Assembly: GCF_033807575.1 (NCBI RefSeq)
Contig: NC_084707.1
Span: forward strand, 25,259,888 to 25,323,887
DNA length: 64,000 bases
Source: Cydia pomonella
Lineage: Eukaryota > Arthropoda > Insecta > Lepidoptera > Tortricidae
Direction: 5' to 3'
Numbering within the stretch: position 1 is the stretch's first letter; every line of letters begins with the position of its first letter. The notes under the pieces are model-generated. The model was not told the origin of the DNA. It ran no database searches and saw only the letters and a list, made by a program, of their open reading frames with translations. The position numbers and the translations under genes are program-made. Shown piece by piece: positions 1-11,689 of this stretch.

Positions 1-769
1 TTCCATATCTTAGTATTATAGAGAATACTATTGCCGAAAGTCTCCGGACCAAATTTTGTAGTTACGAAATTAACTTTTTTGGTATCGTCTTGGCTCGTCT
101 CAATCGTTTTTTGTCAAGTTCGTAAATTCGTCCCGATTACCAAAAATAATATGGACGACCCACGAAAGTGACAAATGAAGAATGGGTGACGAAAGCAGAA
201 CGGGACGAATTCAAGAATGAAGTAATAAATTGTAATCACCGCCACGTCAAAAATTGCACGTACACAAATCTGACCAAAACCACGACTTGATATGAAGTCG
301 TGGCGTGTGGGACACGAAATTTACTGACTTTATATCGAGTCAATGGCGGCGAAAAGGTTAACAATGTCTTGAGTGTTCCCTTATCACAGTTTCACTAATC
401 AAATTGAGTAAAAAAGTAACCGTTTTAAATAGATGGATGTGTCAGAGTATTAAAAAAAATCACTGCAGTATTTACATTTTCTACTGCATATCTCAGCTTA
501 CTGCATCGCAATGCAAGGCGTACTAAGCGGGCCGATACAATGGACACTGACAGCTTGAGCCGCTATAAAATGGACGGATCGCTCAGACGCGCTCCGGCTG
601 ATTTCGCCCCAACAAGGAATATAGAATGAAGCTAACATATCGGGGCACAGTGATAGATGAACCGATATCGATTGCATGATATGCACATTCAGAATTTACG
701 ATGTTGGAAACGATTACTTCACTGAATATTGTTAAAGGGATAATAGAGGGAATAATTGATAATTGATTG
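1..769. other. No gene recognised
   Basis: AT-rich sequence with no convincing coding frame, RNA gene or repeat structure that I can name. A TATAAA sits near 564 but has no supporting initiator or reading frame. Confidence 0.5.
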
Positions 770-919
770 AAAAGGGGAAGAGGGAAAAGAAAAACTACAT
801 GGATGGATAACCTTAGGAGTTTGACGGGAATGGACGCTCCTACGCTTGGCAGAAAGACTGCGAATAGAGAAGAGTTTCGGACTGTGGTAGCCGACATCTG
901 TAGAGGATATGGTACCTAA
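770..919 (+). mobile_element. LINE ORF2 C-terminal relic (RTE-like)
   Basis: A plus-strand frame without a start codon encodes the usual end of an RTE-type reverse transcriptase ORF: basic GRGKRKTTWMDNL, then a mid-segment, then REEFRTVVADICRG and a TAA stop at about 917. The motif order (basic patch, W-D-N, aspartate/arginine helix, stop) matches insect RTE ORF2 tails. Only the last ~50 codons remain, as expected for a 5'-truncated copy. It is followed by a short AAGAAGAAGAAG tail. A second RTE-type relic faces it on the minus strand just downstream. Confidence 0.7.
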
Positions 920-983
920 AGAAGAAGAAGAATGTTTAATCTACCTACTCAGAATCACGAGCTCTTTACATCCTTAGAGGAGA

Positions 984-1175
984 AAAAAGTGTCCTAAAGG
1001 TCATCTTCTTCCTTAGTCGCTCCTTGCTGAGGATCACGACCAAGCATGCTCCGTCTCCATATTGTGCGGTCATAAGCCATATGGGCACGCACAACATGTT
1101 GCCGCCAACCATCTTTTTCACAGCATCAGACCGTCTCGTGGGTGCTCTTCCTTGCGCACGCTTGCCATCCATTTT
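984..1175 (-). mobile_element. LINE ORF2 C-terminal relic (RTE-like), frameshifted
   Basis: The minus strand encodes GRAPTRRSDAVKKMVGG in one frame, then continues as AYDRTIWRRSMLGRDPQ in another, so one frameshift separates two recognisable blocks of an RTE-type ORF2 tail. It is dead. It sits 65 bp from an oppositely oriented RTE relic, a tail-to-tail arrangement. Confidence 0.65.
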
Positions 1176-1199
1176 TCATTCATAGAATAAGAAATCGTT

Positions 1200-2564
1200 A
1201 TTTCGTTAGGATCGCAAAGCTATTCTTCCCTCTTAAATCATGCGTAGTAGTAATGAAAATGACAATCAGCGCTGGAAGTCGCCAGTATCATGTTGGGATG
1301 AGACTCCTTCCTAAATAAATAATTTCTGTTTATTCTAAAATATTTATCCTTCGATTTAGATTAGATGTAGATTTCTTTATTTCACGATGAAAATTACACC
1401 ATAAATTTGCTACATTCGTCAAAAGTATGTTTATCTTCTCATCATGATCGTCAAACATTACATTATAAATAATAAAATTAAAATTAATTGTGGCTCTCAA
1501 ATAAGGATCGTCATGTACAAAGAAAAATATCTCAAAAAATTGAATATAAACCAACATAATATTAATTTCGAATTGTCGTTAAAATGTCAAATAAAGATAA
1601 ATATATTACAAAAATAACAATATGTCATTTTAAAATACAAATGCACACAATTTAATAAAAAATTAAATTACATTATGTCGTTACAAATTCAATTCCATGT
1701 ACTCATTTACACACTACAGAGGGTTATCCAACAAAACGTTTCTCATTTTGCGCTTAAATGTTTCATCACACGGCTCGTTACTCAGATCGGCAGGTAGGTG
1801 TTTATAGTAAGTCGCTTAAATGCATTTCTAAATGTCAAAAATATACCACTAGTTCTAATCCCAGAATACACCGGCGGTAAATTCACTTGAGCAACCGTTA
1901 TCCAAAATGACCAAAACCTCGCACCTCAATCAAAACTCATTACACACCATTCTTTAAACCTTCCCGACCCATTAAAAGCATAAGTACCCTCATGCATCCC
2001 TTGATCCCATAATTCCTTTCTTCCATAACACTCCTTATATTGTTAGGGGGCATAATGTAATAATTTTCGCACCACGGTTGGCAATCTGTCCATGCCGACA
2101 AAGACCGAGTGATTTATGTACATCGTCGTCGGACTAATTATCGTTGAATTTCGTTAAATTTCGTTAAACAGCCTCTCATATATTAAACGGGGCTTTAGGC
2201 TTCCAAAACTGTCAAGTGTTAAAGTTCCTAAATAACAATGCTGGTGTGCTGGTTAATGGATTTTCCAAATCGGGTCCTCTAATTATGTATATAATTATTT
2301 AACCTAGAGCAAAATATGATTAGCATTGAAAATATTGTTAGATGTGGAAGAACTACCTTTAATTTTTTTTATTGTAATTTTGTCGTAATTAGAAGAATAA
2401 TTCGATTGAAGCCTTTTTTAAATGAACAAAGCATATTTTTTTAATAGCATTCTTCAAAAAAAACTAGCATGTTGTATTGACTTTTTTATCTTCGCTACTA
2501 TTTACTCTATGACATACCGAAAGAATGGAGATTTTATGGTGTTTCCACACTGCATCATTATACA
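1200..2564. other. No gene recognised
   Basis: AT-rich. About 1730-2110 is less AT-rich and on the minus strand reads in broken frames that look vaguely protein-like, possibly an old retroelement, but I cannot assign it. The rest has poly-A/T runs only. Confidence 0.4.
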
Positions 2565-2893
2565 GTAAATTCTCGATAATCCGGCTCTCGATTGTCCGAT
2601 ACACGCAGTAATCCGGCACTAAAATAGAGGCAGAGGTGATCATTCTATGTCCAAATTTACTATGTGCGTTTACATTATCACTCTTGAATATCTTTGTATA
2701 TCCTTAAATCCTGGATAATAGCAAAACTTCTTTTGACTATAGTATATAAGTATACTTAGTAGGGATACTGCTTTGATAAACTAGAAACACTTCATTATAA
2801 TAAGCAGATTTGCTCTTATTTCCAGTAATCCGGTTCTCTTGTTGACACAAGACTATAAAAAAGAAATAGTGCCGGATTAGTCAAATTGTACTG
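2565..2893. repeat. Possible pogo/Tigger-like MITE
   Basis: Begins CAGTAAATTCTCGATAATCC. The right end, read in reverse complement, begins TGCAGTACAATTTGACTAAT and soon repeats the TAATCCGGCACT motif seen near the left end. Ends starting CAGT with AATCCGG subterminal motifs resemble pogo/Tigger elements. There is no transposase inside, so it is at best a non-autonomous copy. A LINE tail follows immediately. Confidence 0.45.
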
Positions 2894-2913
2894 CAATAAA
2901 CTCAAACCACCGA

Positions 2914-3126
2914 AACTGGGAGAAGCTTGCGGAGAAGCGAACGGAGTGGCGCAAGTGCGTTGGAGATGGTCGCAAGTTCTGCGACGAGGCCTGGTTCGCG
3001 GCACTGGCAGACAAAAGGGAAAAAAGGCACCATAGCGAAACGTTACAGTCAGTCGCGAACTTCCCTTGCCAGCTCTGTGGCAAAGTATGCCGCTCTCGCA
3101 TCGATCTTTTCAGTCACCAAAAATGA
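2914..3126 (+). mobile_element. LINE ORF2 C-terminus with zinc finger
   Basis: Open for 70 codons from 2914 to a TGA at 3124-3126. It starts NWEKLAEKRTEWRKCVGDG, passes through a charged helix, and ends in a treble-clef-like finger CQLCGKVCRSRIDLFSHQK. The C-x2-C ... H layout is the terminal nucleic-acid-binding finger of endonuclease/reverse-transcriptase LINEs (RTE and relatives). The last cysteine usual in this finger is missing because the stop comes early. No upstream polymerase domain remains, so this is a 5'-truncated insertion. It has no host function that I can see. Confidence 0.75.
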
Positions 3127-3427
3127 TGTTTTGCGGACATTGCACCATAAATCGTCTGAAATAGACGCTAAGGCCAGTATATATACTGCAATAAAAATAA
3201 ATTACACCTTTAAAATGAACGTTGCTATATACTTAGTTAAATGTCAGTGCCATAAAGGCAATTTAGAATAAATGCATATTAGTTAATATGCATAGTCCAA
3301 TATCGATATTAACTAAACGTAATCAGGAGGCTCAAAGCTGATGTTTCACGCCAAAATTGACGGGAATTTAATGTTTTACTATTTACACCGTAATTATAAT
3401 CATAGTCAGTTAATTAATATTAGGTCA

Positions 3428-3819
3428 TTACCTATGAAATTGGCGTTTTGTATGGAGTACTTTAACGAAATTCGATTTTTCATACAATGAATATTGCGGA
3501 TTATTTAGGATGGCATTTTCAACCAAACAAATTTTTGCCAGTAATCTGAGACATTTTTAAGGCACATTGTCTATCTCATATATTTTTTTAAATCTGTCTC
3601 GTCAGAAAAATATAAGTCATTAAAATACTCGAGCCGGCAGCACATGAAAAGAGCTGTTTCTCTGAATACATAAAACAATAAAAATAGTAAATCATTGTAT
3701 GTAAAATCGTTGTTATGTAGCGCAATAATGAGATTACAAAAACTTCGAAGATACTATTAAAATAAATAAACTATGATATGATTAATACTTATGAACAAAA
3801 ACGACAATTTCATAGGTAA
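3428..3819. repeat. MITE with TTACCTATGAAATTG ends
   Basis: Left end TTACCTATGAAATTGGCG and right end (reverse complement) TTACCTATGAAATTGTCG form matching terminal inverted repeats about 392 bp apart. The interior is AT-rich and non-coding. A minus-strand LINE tail starts about 10 bp to its right. Confidence 0.6.
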
Positions 3820-3830
3820 CGCGCATGTAA

Positions 3831-3900
3831 CAACATGCGCGTTGCCGACCCTAACATTAACCCTCGTTGAGGCAACCATACTCACCGGTAGGAACACAAT
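3831..3900 (-). mobile_element. LINE 3'-end fragment, family A
   Basis: Reverse complement contains GGGTCGGCAACGCGCATGT, the motif shared with 5370-5490, 9369-9456, 20925-21030, 46340-46925, 49490-49600 and 54590-54897. Only a short piece is present. Confidence 0.65.
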
Positions 3901-4845
3901 GTAAAAAAAATAAGTGTCGTAACATCATCAAAAATTAAAAACCGTTAACAAACGTTAATAAAAAAATAACGATTTCGTATTTCGAATTCTTTCTTATGAA
4001 TTGTGTTTCGTCTACAACATATCGGTGTTAAGTGTAAGAATAAAAAAGAAATATAAGATTATCGAGGTGAAAAGTTTTGCGAAGATATCGTACATTCGTA
4101 TCAACTACCGAAGAGTTTGAAGAAGTTTTTGTTATTATTGTTCGATCAAGTACCTACGAGGATTTGTTGAATGATATTGCCACGTACAGTGATATAGGTA
4201 ATATAGGTGAACAAGTTTAGTATTAGGTATAGTTTAGCGTTAGGTTTTTTATGATGACACAGACGAGCAGAAATATCGCTTCATCTTAAGGAATTACCAT
4301 AGCCTATGGACACCTGCTGGACTAAGTTTGTATGAAAAGGCAATTTTGAAGGGGTCCTTTACTTTCGTGTTAATCCCTTAGTTTTTTTTTTTAATTTTTG
4401 TCGTTGCAAGTGTGGCATTCTTTTATTCGGGAACTGTGTTCGAATAAGGTACCTACTTTATGGAGGGTATGTCCTTTAGAAAAAAAACAACATTTGAACA
4501 TTTTATGGTAACCAAGCAGGTTATCTGAGCCGTCAATCTAATTTTCATAGCAAACTTTTTAACAAGTTTTCCTAAAAAAATCTGTACCGTGTACGTATAC
4601 GTATCTTAAATTTCAAATCAGTCCGAATGTTAATTGTCAGTAATTATTAAATTAATAACCGTTATCAAAGTTTTATCACGTCACTTCAAATTCGTACAAT
4701 TATTAAACTTAACCGTTGCCTTGGCATTTTTACTACAATCAATTACTTACGAACCTGTTACAGCAGACAAGTTTCCTTGGTCTTCAGGGAAATCAATATT
4801 TATTAAACAGGTACCTAATGAGATTAAAATTTCACGTTGCAATGT
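3901..4845. other. No gene recognised
   Basis: AT-rich; no coding or repeat signal beyond the first part of an open frame (4634-5047) that runs into a repeated block and is not a gene. Confidence 0.45.
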
Positions 4846-5050
4846 CACGACGGCCCCCCAGCGGCTAGCCAGGCCCACGTCTTTATTTCCTCGTAAAAAC
4901 TTTTGTAAATATATTTTCACCACACCAGCTGGTATAGGCTCTGTTGAATGTTCAAAAACGGATGAGAAAGTTGCATTTTATCCACATATGGGGCAAAGTA
5001 ATATGATGCAAATTTTGACTTGTTTCTTTGTTGGCTGGTGGAATTGACTT
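4846..5050 (+). repeat. Dispersed repeat, copy 1
   Basis: Shares a run of closely similar sequence with 5505-5760 (motifs CACACCAGCTGGTA, TTATCCACATATGGGGCAAA, GATGCAAATTTTGA). The open frame across it is an accident of the repeat, because copy 2 has a different frame structure. Confidence 0.6.
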
Positions 5051-5129
5051 TTAAATGATGACTTTGAATGATAGATTTTTTATTACGTGCATTTGGATTT
5101 GATTTGGTTTGATTATTTTCGTAACTTAT

Positions 5130-5492
5130 AGTAAGTTTGGACCCGGGTACGTCCTTAAACTACGTCCAAAAGAGAGGTATGGGCATTGTGAATGTCATCT
5201 AGCTTTGTGTGGTAGGCCACAGCCAGTGGATGCCATTCCAGATCTAGAGCAGAGCCCAACTGGGGAAGTACTTCCACTTTACAGAAAACAGCAGCCAAAT
5301 AACACTAGACCCTACTCATAGTGTTGTGTTCCTGCCGGTGAGTAAGGTTGCCAGAGCTCATCAAGGGGGCGGGTTTAGGGTCGGCAACGCGCATGTAACT
5401 CCTCTGGAGTTGCAGGCGTACATAGGCTACGGAGACTGCTTACCATCAGGCGGGCCGTATGCTTGTTTGCCACCGACGTAGTATAAAAAAAA
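5130..5492 (+). mobile_element. LINE 3'-end repeat, family A (long form)
   Basis: Starts GGGTACGTCCTTAAACTACG and ends in the GGCGGGCCGTATGCTTG block, GCCACCGACGTAGTAT and a poly-A tail. The same ~360-bp sequence recurs at 46570-46925 (plus) and 54590-54897 (minus), and its last ~130 bp recur alone elsewhere. The A-tail and constant 3' end with variable 5' truncation are the pattern of non-LTR retrotransposon insertions. Confidence 0.7.
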
Positions 5493-5504
5493 AATAATTC
5501 ATCG

Positions 5505-5703
5505 CATTGCTGAGGAGAAAATTTTGTGTTTCCTCGGAGGCAAAGTTTGTTTAACCCTCGTGCCTTGAAACCCTCGCAACGCTCAAAATTCCACTTCTCG
5601 AACTTGCCCCCTTGTAAAACTAATAACTATTTCATCACACCAGCTGGTAAAGGCTCTCGTGATTGTTCAACAACTTATGAGAAAGTCGCAGTTTATCCAC
5701 ATG
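5505..5703 (+). repeat. Dispersed repeat, copy 2
   Basis: Related to 4846-5050. Contains TTGCCCCCTTGTAAAAC, which reappears at about 6200, so the block is itself partly duplicated. Confidence 0.55.
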
Positions 5704-6053
5704 TGGGGCAAAGTCATCTGATGCAAATTTTGAGTTAGTATGGTTGAGTGGTAGAATTGATTTTAACATGATGATTTTGAATGAAAAATGTTTTCATTTA
5801 GAGTTCATTTAGTTTGATTTGTATATTTTTTTACAGCTCTGAGTTTCCTCACGTTGGTGTGTTGAAAATTTTTGTATTTGGGGCAAAGTCATCTGATGCA
5901 AATTTTGAGTTGGTATGGTTGAGTGGTAGAATTGATTTTAACATGATGATATTGAATGAAAAATGTTTTCATTTAGACTTGATTTAGTTTGATTTGTATA
6001 TTTTTTTACAGCTCTGAGTTTCCTCACGTTGGTGTGTTGAAAATTTTTGTATT
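5704..6053 (+). repeat. Two-copy tandem duplication, 175-bp unit
   Basis: 5704-5878 and 5879-6053 are nearly identical head-to-tail copies. Both start TGGGGCAAAGTCATCTGATG and end GAAAATTTTTGTATTT. Few differences by eye (for example GATGATTTTG versus GATGATATTG), so the duplication is recent. Confidence 0.85.
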
Positions 6054-7598
6054 TCACTCGGTGGCAAAATTTGTTTGAGCCTCGTACCTTGAAACCCTTG
6101 TAATGCTAAAGATTATCTTTCGAACCACTCGCCTTGCTCGTGGTTCAGTTAGGGAATCTTTCGCTTGCTCGGGTGTCAACGAGCGGTTAAACAACAACTT
6201 TGCCCCCTTGTAAAACAAATATAATCTCGGTCTAGATATCGAAGTGTTCCAAGTTTTTCCCGAAGGATTCTAATACCAATGGGCAGATTATCGGCCACAA
6301 TAACAACTTCAATCGAAAACTAACCAAAAAAGTAACTGGATACTCCTCAAAACAATCCTAATTTATTTAAATACGACTTTATTTTTCACTGAAGGACTTC
6401 GGAAACTGTTCTGAATGTAAATTGCTGCTGAATAACAATTTCCTTGTATCCAGTTTAAAACGGGACCTGCTCATTACAGTCTTAATGACAGCTTCCAACC
6501 CATAGTTATGTAGAAAACGCGTCAAAATTGATGCGTGGCCTACTAATTTGTTATGTGTAAAGACACAAACTTATGGATGTTTCTTACTCTATAATTAACA
6601 GTTGTTGAGATAAATTATTTAAGTCCTATCAGGGATCGGAAACAGGTATTTTTTGTATGGGAACAAATACGGTAGGTAGATTTGTTCTTTGTTAATTATT
6701 TTCTACTATTTCTACTTGGGCAATCTAATAATACGAAGTCGTTATCTAAAAACACAACCGAGTCGTACATTTGATATATCAAATATAAAGTTCCATTGAA
6801 CTTTTTGCAAAAAAAAAACCGGTTCGGATTCCTGAGTCCCCTTTAAAATGAAATTTTCATAAACGGTTGTAAAAGAAAAATATTTTTCGTGCGGAAAGCG
6901 TCAACTTTCTGCACGAAGTTGCCGCTTTCCGGCTCCGTCGAATAGAAAAATAGTATACTTATACACGGCCAATAAATAAGGAAGCCTGAGATCACATGTT
7001 TGTTGACCTCGAGAATTCTTACTTTACAGCCATAGATATGAAACATACTATTTAACATTGAAATCGAGATTTCAAAAAAATCATAATCTAATTCATAACT
7101 CGGTCACAGCTATCGTTTTGAAGAGTAATTGGTGACATATTTATATCCGTTCTCCCGGAAAACAAAATCATATGTTATAATACTTATAATTTCCTCTTCA
7201 GCCTTCAAAGTCATATACGAGTCATAAGCTGGCACGAGTGAAAGGAATCCCCTGATACGTTACAAAGCAAGAGTAACAAAGGTCTGTTTTGGAATTCTTG
7301 AGGCTGCCCTACTTATAAAAAGCAGTCAAGGGCTGTGTTCAGCGCGCTCCAATAATGTAGGCTTGCTTTCGAAATGGCTCATTGCCTTGCGTCGAGCAAA
7401 TTTTTAAAAGCTTTTATATTGTCAGTTAACTTGCTTTACATGCGTTTGAAGTACGCTCAAGGTTTCGGCGAAGTTATAAGTGGAGCCCAACGTGGGCTCG
7501 TAATTTAGACGAAGTTAAATTACAACTGTGATTTTCATCGTCGTTAAAATTAGTAGTAATAAAATGCTTGTCTTCAAAAACCTTATCAATTGACCTAC
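6054..7598. other. No gene recognised; one dispersed repeat
   Basis: 6054-6220 continues the repeat above. 6630-6800 resembles 10095-10260 (shared TTTTTTGTATG, ATCTAATAATACGAAGT-like and GTTATCTAAAAACAC-like blocks). The remainder is AT-rich with no coding signal. Confidence 0.45.
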
Positions 7599-7870
7599 CT
7601 GCGTTTTCAAACACGTTCATTCATGTTCATAACGGCATGTAACTAATTCAGTGCACTATAGTAACTAACGGGGTTAAACACGCCGTTTTATTAGGATCTG
7701 TTAGGAGCACGTTCACAACACTGACACGGACACTTCACAGGGTTGCGATCACTCGTCACTCGAGGCGGCGCGCGACGTGCGTTCACCACCGAGTCGCGGC
7801 GCACACTGAGCCACAAACCTCGAGCGCGCAAGACTCACAGAGTACCTACTCGTTCCGTTGGCAGAATTGT
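7599..7870 (-). promoter_or_regulatory. Candidate promoter and 5' untranslated exon
   Basis: A CpG-rich island in AT-rich surroundings (7740-7850). Read on the minus strand it contains TCAGTGTG, a good insect initiator, then GC-rich leader sequence, short upstream ATGs that stop at once, and a strong splice donor CGCAG|GTAGGT with the exon ending at 7599. This is the layout of a non-coding first exon whose coding exons would lie beyond the left edge of the window (minus-strand transcription). Less AT-rich sequence with a CCAAT motif lies about 500 bp upstream (8330-8450). No downstream coding exon is visible here, so this is inference from composition and the donor site. Confidence 0.35.
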
Positions 7871-8639
7871 TATACGTTTACGTCAATATTGAAATTTTCG
7901 AAAACTCGCAAAGTTTGTTATTAATAAACATTCTCAATAACGCTCGTGCCAATTATGTCATTTTGCTACTTTGATACAAGTTTGATGATATCTATCACCT
8001 TAGTTAGCGAGATTAATTTACTGAATTGTATTAATTAACTTCAATTATTTTTTATATACAACTTAATTCACAAAAAGGTAATTTTATCAACAGCATAAAG
8101 TAACTGAATAACTGTACAAAACGATTGTATTAGACTCCAGTAATATTTCAACAGTAACAATATTGTTAATTAATACCGACCCAAAACTTACCCAAAAGTT
8201 AACTTGTTATTTTTGTGCCGATTGAAATTGCTTTCCGACAATAGCAGGTCCTAAGTAAACTTCTAGACTTCGTCTACTCTATGCACCGTAACTGACTGTT
8301 TGAAGATTGACAAATGAAATTTTTATGAGGGCACCGCGATTCACACTCCTGCTAATGATGCTGTGCGCATTTAAACAAAGCGACATCTCGCGGGGGCCAC
8401 TCGTCAACATTAGGCACACATGAACGTCCAATGAGAGGAGCTGACGCACGCCTAGCCAGAGCGCTTATTCAACATAGACTTTGTGATCTTTACATATAGG
8501 CATTTATTTTGAACTGGTTTTTATACGGCTTTGACGATTGCCTTCTATTTTACCAAGCAATAGTACCTAGTAGAAATTATACAAATTGTATGTGACAATA
8601 AATAATGTTGTATTAAATATATTAAAAACAGATACAGAT
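7871..8639. other. No gene recognised
   Basis: AT-rich with a moderately GC-rich patch at 8320-8460 that could be distal promoter sequence for the minus-strand candidate exon. Nothing else seen. Confidence 0.4.
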
Positions 8640-8737
8640 AGGTATCTCATAGGTAAGCGTGCTCCACCGTAGACCGCATCATCACTTACCATCAGGTGTG
8701 ATCGTGGTCAAACGCCTGCCTATCCTCCATAAAAAAA
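8640..8737 (+). mobile_element. LINE 3' end (RYLIGKR family)
   Basis: Reads RYLIGKRAPP then a stop, followed by a ~60-bp untranslated tail and a 12-A run. The same tail is at 26207-26313, where more of the ORF is present. It is a severely 5'-truncated non-LTR retrotransposon copy. Confidence 0.75.
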
Positions 8738-9106
8738 AAAAAGATGACTCACGTTTTTTAAGGTCGAAAAACGCTTGAAATGTTTCGCTCCGTACGACGA
8801 GTGTCGTCAGGAGCTAGCTTTGTACTGGTCCGTCAAACACTAAGGGGAAAAAACCTGGTGTTGAATAAAAAAATGGACCTTTACTTGTCGGGCTATTAAG
8901 CTATTTTACAATATATTTCAGTAGTCGCACTACTGGGAATAATTAATTAGTTTTTATTTGAGAGTTAAAATACAGGATTCCTATTTATTGGTGATATTTG
9001 GTCGATTGTGCTATATACGCCTTATTTAAGGAAAAACTAAAGTATAGAAGTTTGGATAAATGATAAGTAGACTTACCTGCACAGAAGCTGCAGACGTCGA
9101 CTGCTC
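8738..9106. other. No gene recognised
   Basis: Intergenic sequence; no coding or repeat assignment. Confidence 0.4.
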
Positions 9107-9368
9107 CACCGGGCCGGCAGTTCCAATAGCTCTGCTTCGGTCGGTACCTGCTGGCTGACAGATCGACAGCGCCGGGTGCTAGCTCATCAATGGCCACGCC
9201 CCAACACCTGAAATATTCCGGGTGCAAAAATTAATTCAAATGACGTAAACTTAGTCTGGACTCGTCGGTGGTTCCAATAGCTCTGGCTCGGTCGGTGCTG
9301 GCTGACGGATTGACAGCACCGGGGTCTGGCTCACCAATGGCCACGCCCTGACACCAACTGAAATATTC
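9107..9368. repeat. Imperfect tandem repeat, ~151-bp period, two units
   Basis: TTCCAATAGCTCTG, GGTCGGT, CTGGCTGAC, CAATGGCCACGCCC and TGAAATATTCCG occur in the same order in both units (about 9118-9220 and 9269-9368), separated by a degenerate linker. GC-rich relative to its surroundings. It abuts a family A LINE tail and may be an internal 3'-UTR repeat of that element. Confidence 0.65.
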
Positions 9369-9456
9369 CGAGTTGCAGGCGTCCATAGGCTACGGTGACC
9401 AATTACCATCAGGCGGGCGGTAGGCTTTTTTCCCACAGACGTAGTATTAAAAAAAA
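9369..9456 (+). mobile_element. LINE 3'-end fragment, family A
   Basis: GAGTTGCAGGCGTCCATAGG, then CATCAGGCGGGCGGTAGGC, CAGACGTAGTATT and an A-run: the terminal ~85 bp of family A. Confidence 0.7.
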
Positions 9457-10094
9457 CATCCAATATCCAAAAGCACGTTCCTTGTGCATGCATCATAGTG
9501 TAGCATTTTAGGGTATATACATATATTATGATACGTACATGCACCACGGATGATGCACGCTTGTAAACTTAAAGCATTGCCAAAATTGATACGTGTGTTT
9601 ATTCATTCATTCATTCACGTGTGTCCGGATGACATTTTTATAATGTTGCCTGGATATGGCTGTTACAAATCAAACAAAAAAAAATATTTTTTTATTTGAA
9701 ATAACAAACCACAATGAATTACTTGCGTTTATGGCACACTTTAATTACAATAAAATAATAATCAAATAAATTTCTAAAAGAAAACCTAATCGGAAATAGC
9801 TGGTTTTTTTTTAATGGCAAACATTGTAGCATCGAAAACAAACTGCTTTGTAAACTTTTGCTTCTCCTTTTTCTAGCTTCTGTATTAGGTGTATTCCCTG
9901 TTCAGTTATCAATTTATGTCACTCAATGCATCGATTTGTAAAAAAAAAATTATTAAGGCATGGAATTTTGGTCAGTTCCTGGCGGCGAGATAAGGTAGAT
10001 TATCGATGGAACAGCCGAAGGTTCGGTATCTTTATTGCCAACAAGCTATTAGCTGATGACTATTTCGTGGCCTGTCAAGAAAGGCAGTTTCTTG
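9457..10094. other. No gene recognised
   Basis: AT-rich. The 85-codon open frame at 9926-10183 has no recognisable features and overlaps a repeat. Confidence 0.4.
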
Positions 10095-10260
10095 CAAGGC
10101 TCGGAACCGGTTTTTTCTTCATACAAAAAATACCGGTATTATTACGTTCTTTTTCGTTCTTTGGTTTATTTTTTCATTTTTAATGGGACTATCTAATAAT
10201 GCGAAGTTGTTACCTAAATACATGATCCAGTCCTACGTAAAGAGTATAAAATAATTAAAG
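10095..10260. repeat. Dispersed repeat related to 6630-6800
   Basis: Shares ordered blocks with 6630-6800, including a TTTTTTGTATG / CATACAAAAAATACC motif in opposite orientation and the ATCTAATAATGCGAAGTTG block. Function unknown. Confidence 0.45.
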
Positions 10261-10539
10261 AGCCCTGGTTTCTTGTTGGCATTGATATCCTTGTAAATCA
10301 AAACTGCATTAAAAAACCGCAACAGACATTAAATCAGACGCAATTTATTTTACCAGAAATAAGTCTTGCGAACAGGCGAATTGTAACTTGACAGCTGATC
10401 GGCTATACAATATCAATGCCTTTCTTGACGCGATGGTAATATAATACCATTTTTGGTTTCATATTTTTCCTTTATATGGCATAGACTAATGTAGACCACA
10501 GATATAAGACCAAGAAAAATGATATGTGATGCACTGATC

Positions 10540-10660
10540 AATGAGATAGTACGTGCATGCGTTACATAGTGGGCACAAGTTTGAAAGCTCATGCGTGTAT
10601 GCATCACATATGGGTACCAGTTTGAAAGCTCATACGTGTATGCATCACATGTGAGGCACT
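10540..10660. repeat. Tandem repeat, 41-bp period, about 2.5 copies
   Basis: AGTTTGAAAGCTCAT begins at 10578 and 10619. Each is followed by CGTGTATGCATCACAT. Confidence 0.75.
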
Positions 10661-10797
10661 CGGAATAATGGGAAAATAGGAAAAACAGGCCTCATGAATG
10701 GTGTTTTTATACATAAATATAATCATATATATTATATAAAAGCTAAGTAGGTAGGGTCAGATATTGAAATGTATAAGGCGTACCTTATTGGGGTAAA

Positions 10798-10915
10798 TAT
10801 CAAATCATATTTCGTACATAAGTTCCGAAAAACTCATTGTTACGAGCCGGGGTTTGAACCCGCGACCTCCAGATTACAAGTTGCACGCTCTTACCGCTTG
10901 GCCACGAGCGAGCTT
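10798..10915 (-). mobile_element. SINE family B, 5' part
   Basis: Reverse complement begins with a tRNA-like head (GGCCAAGCGGTAAGAGCGTG as A box, GGGTTCAAACCCCGGCTCG as B box), then the family B body. Only the head and the start of the body are present; compare 41998-42437 and 50510-50742. Confidence 0.8.
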
Positions 10916-11689
10916 GAGTGGCGACTATAAATTATATATTCCTTTTCTATCCCTGGATGTTATTTAAATTCCTAGAGATTGAACGCAAATTTTGAATAAA
11001 TGAATTATACTTATACCAGACTTATACTGTGATGGATAAGAAAAATTAAGTGTCGTCTGATAAAATCTAAAGATATATTTTTGCTATTCAAATATATATT
11101 ACAACTGCGACGACTTATTATTTGAAGACATCGTTATTACACCAGTTACATTCATTTGTGCATTCCAACAGCACTGAGATATAATTTTATTTTAGATGTA
11201 ACTTTAAAAAAAGACAGTAATAAAAACGACTTAGTTTCACATCAACAAAATCCGCTATCACTTAAAAAAACTATTACTAAGAGTACCGTTTCCACAAATT
11301 CATCACCGCTTTCTCTCCCAACATCACTAATGTAACGTCAAATAGCGACGCAAAGCAAACGTGCAAACGGAAATAGGCTTTTCTTTGAGTCTTTTTAAAT
11401 ATCCGGGTCTAAATAGCAAACAAAGATAAGGCCGCCTTTCCTGATGAATGGGGAATTAGTATATCTCTCCGTCAGCGGCCAGAAGGTGTTTTCAAAAGGA
11501 ATGCCGGGTTTCAAACGCGACTGTGATATTCATTTGACTACGAGACAAGTAAACTGGGATTTTTGATAAAGATGGATAACGTTTTGACTTTTGCGACATA
11601 ATTAAAATAATAGCCAATTGGAATTTGGAATCGCGCTCAGAGTATTACATAACACTTTAGAGTAGAGAACAGCTTTAGACAAGCGGTGG
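10916..11689. other. No gene recognised
   Basis: AT-rich, no feature. Confidence 0.4.

Noticed and set aside
560..590. TATAAA with a nearby TCAGAC as a promoter
   Set aside because: The spacing is about 20 bp, too short for TATA to initiator, and no exon follows.
4634..5047. 137-codon frame with an N-terminal hydrophobic stretch (possible secreted protein)
   Set aside because: Its second half is a dispersed repeat also found at 5505-5760, where the frame differs; no splice or codon evidence.
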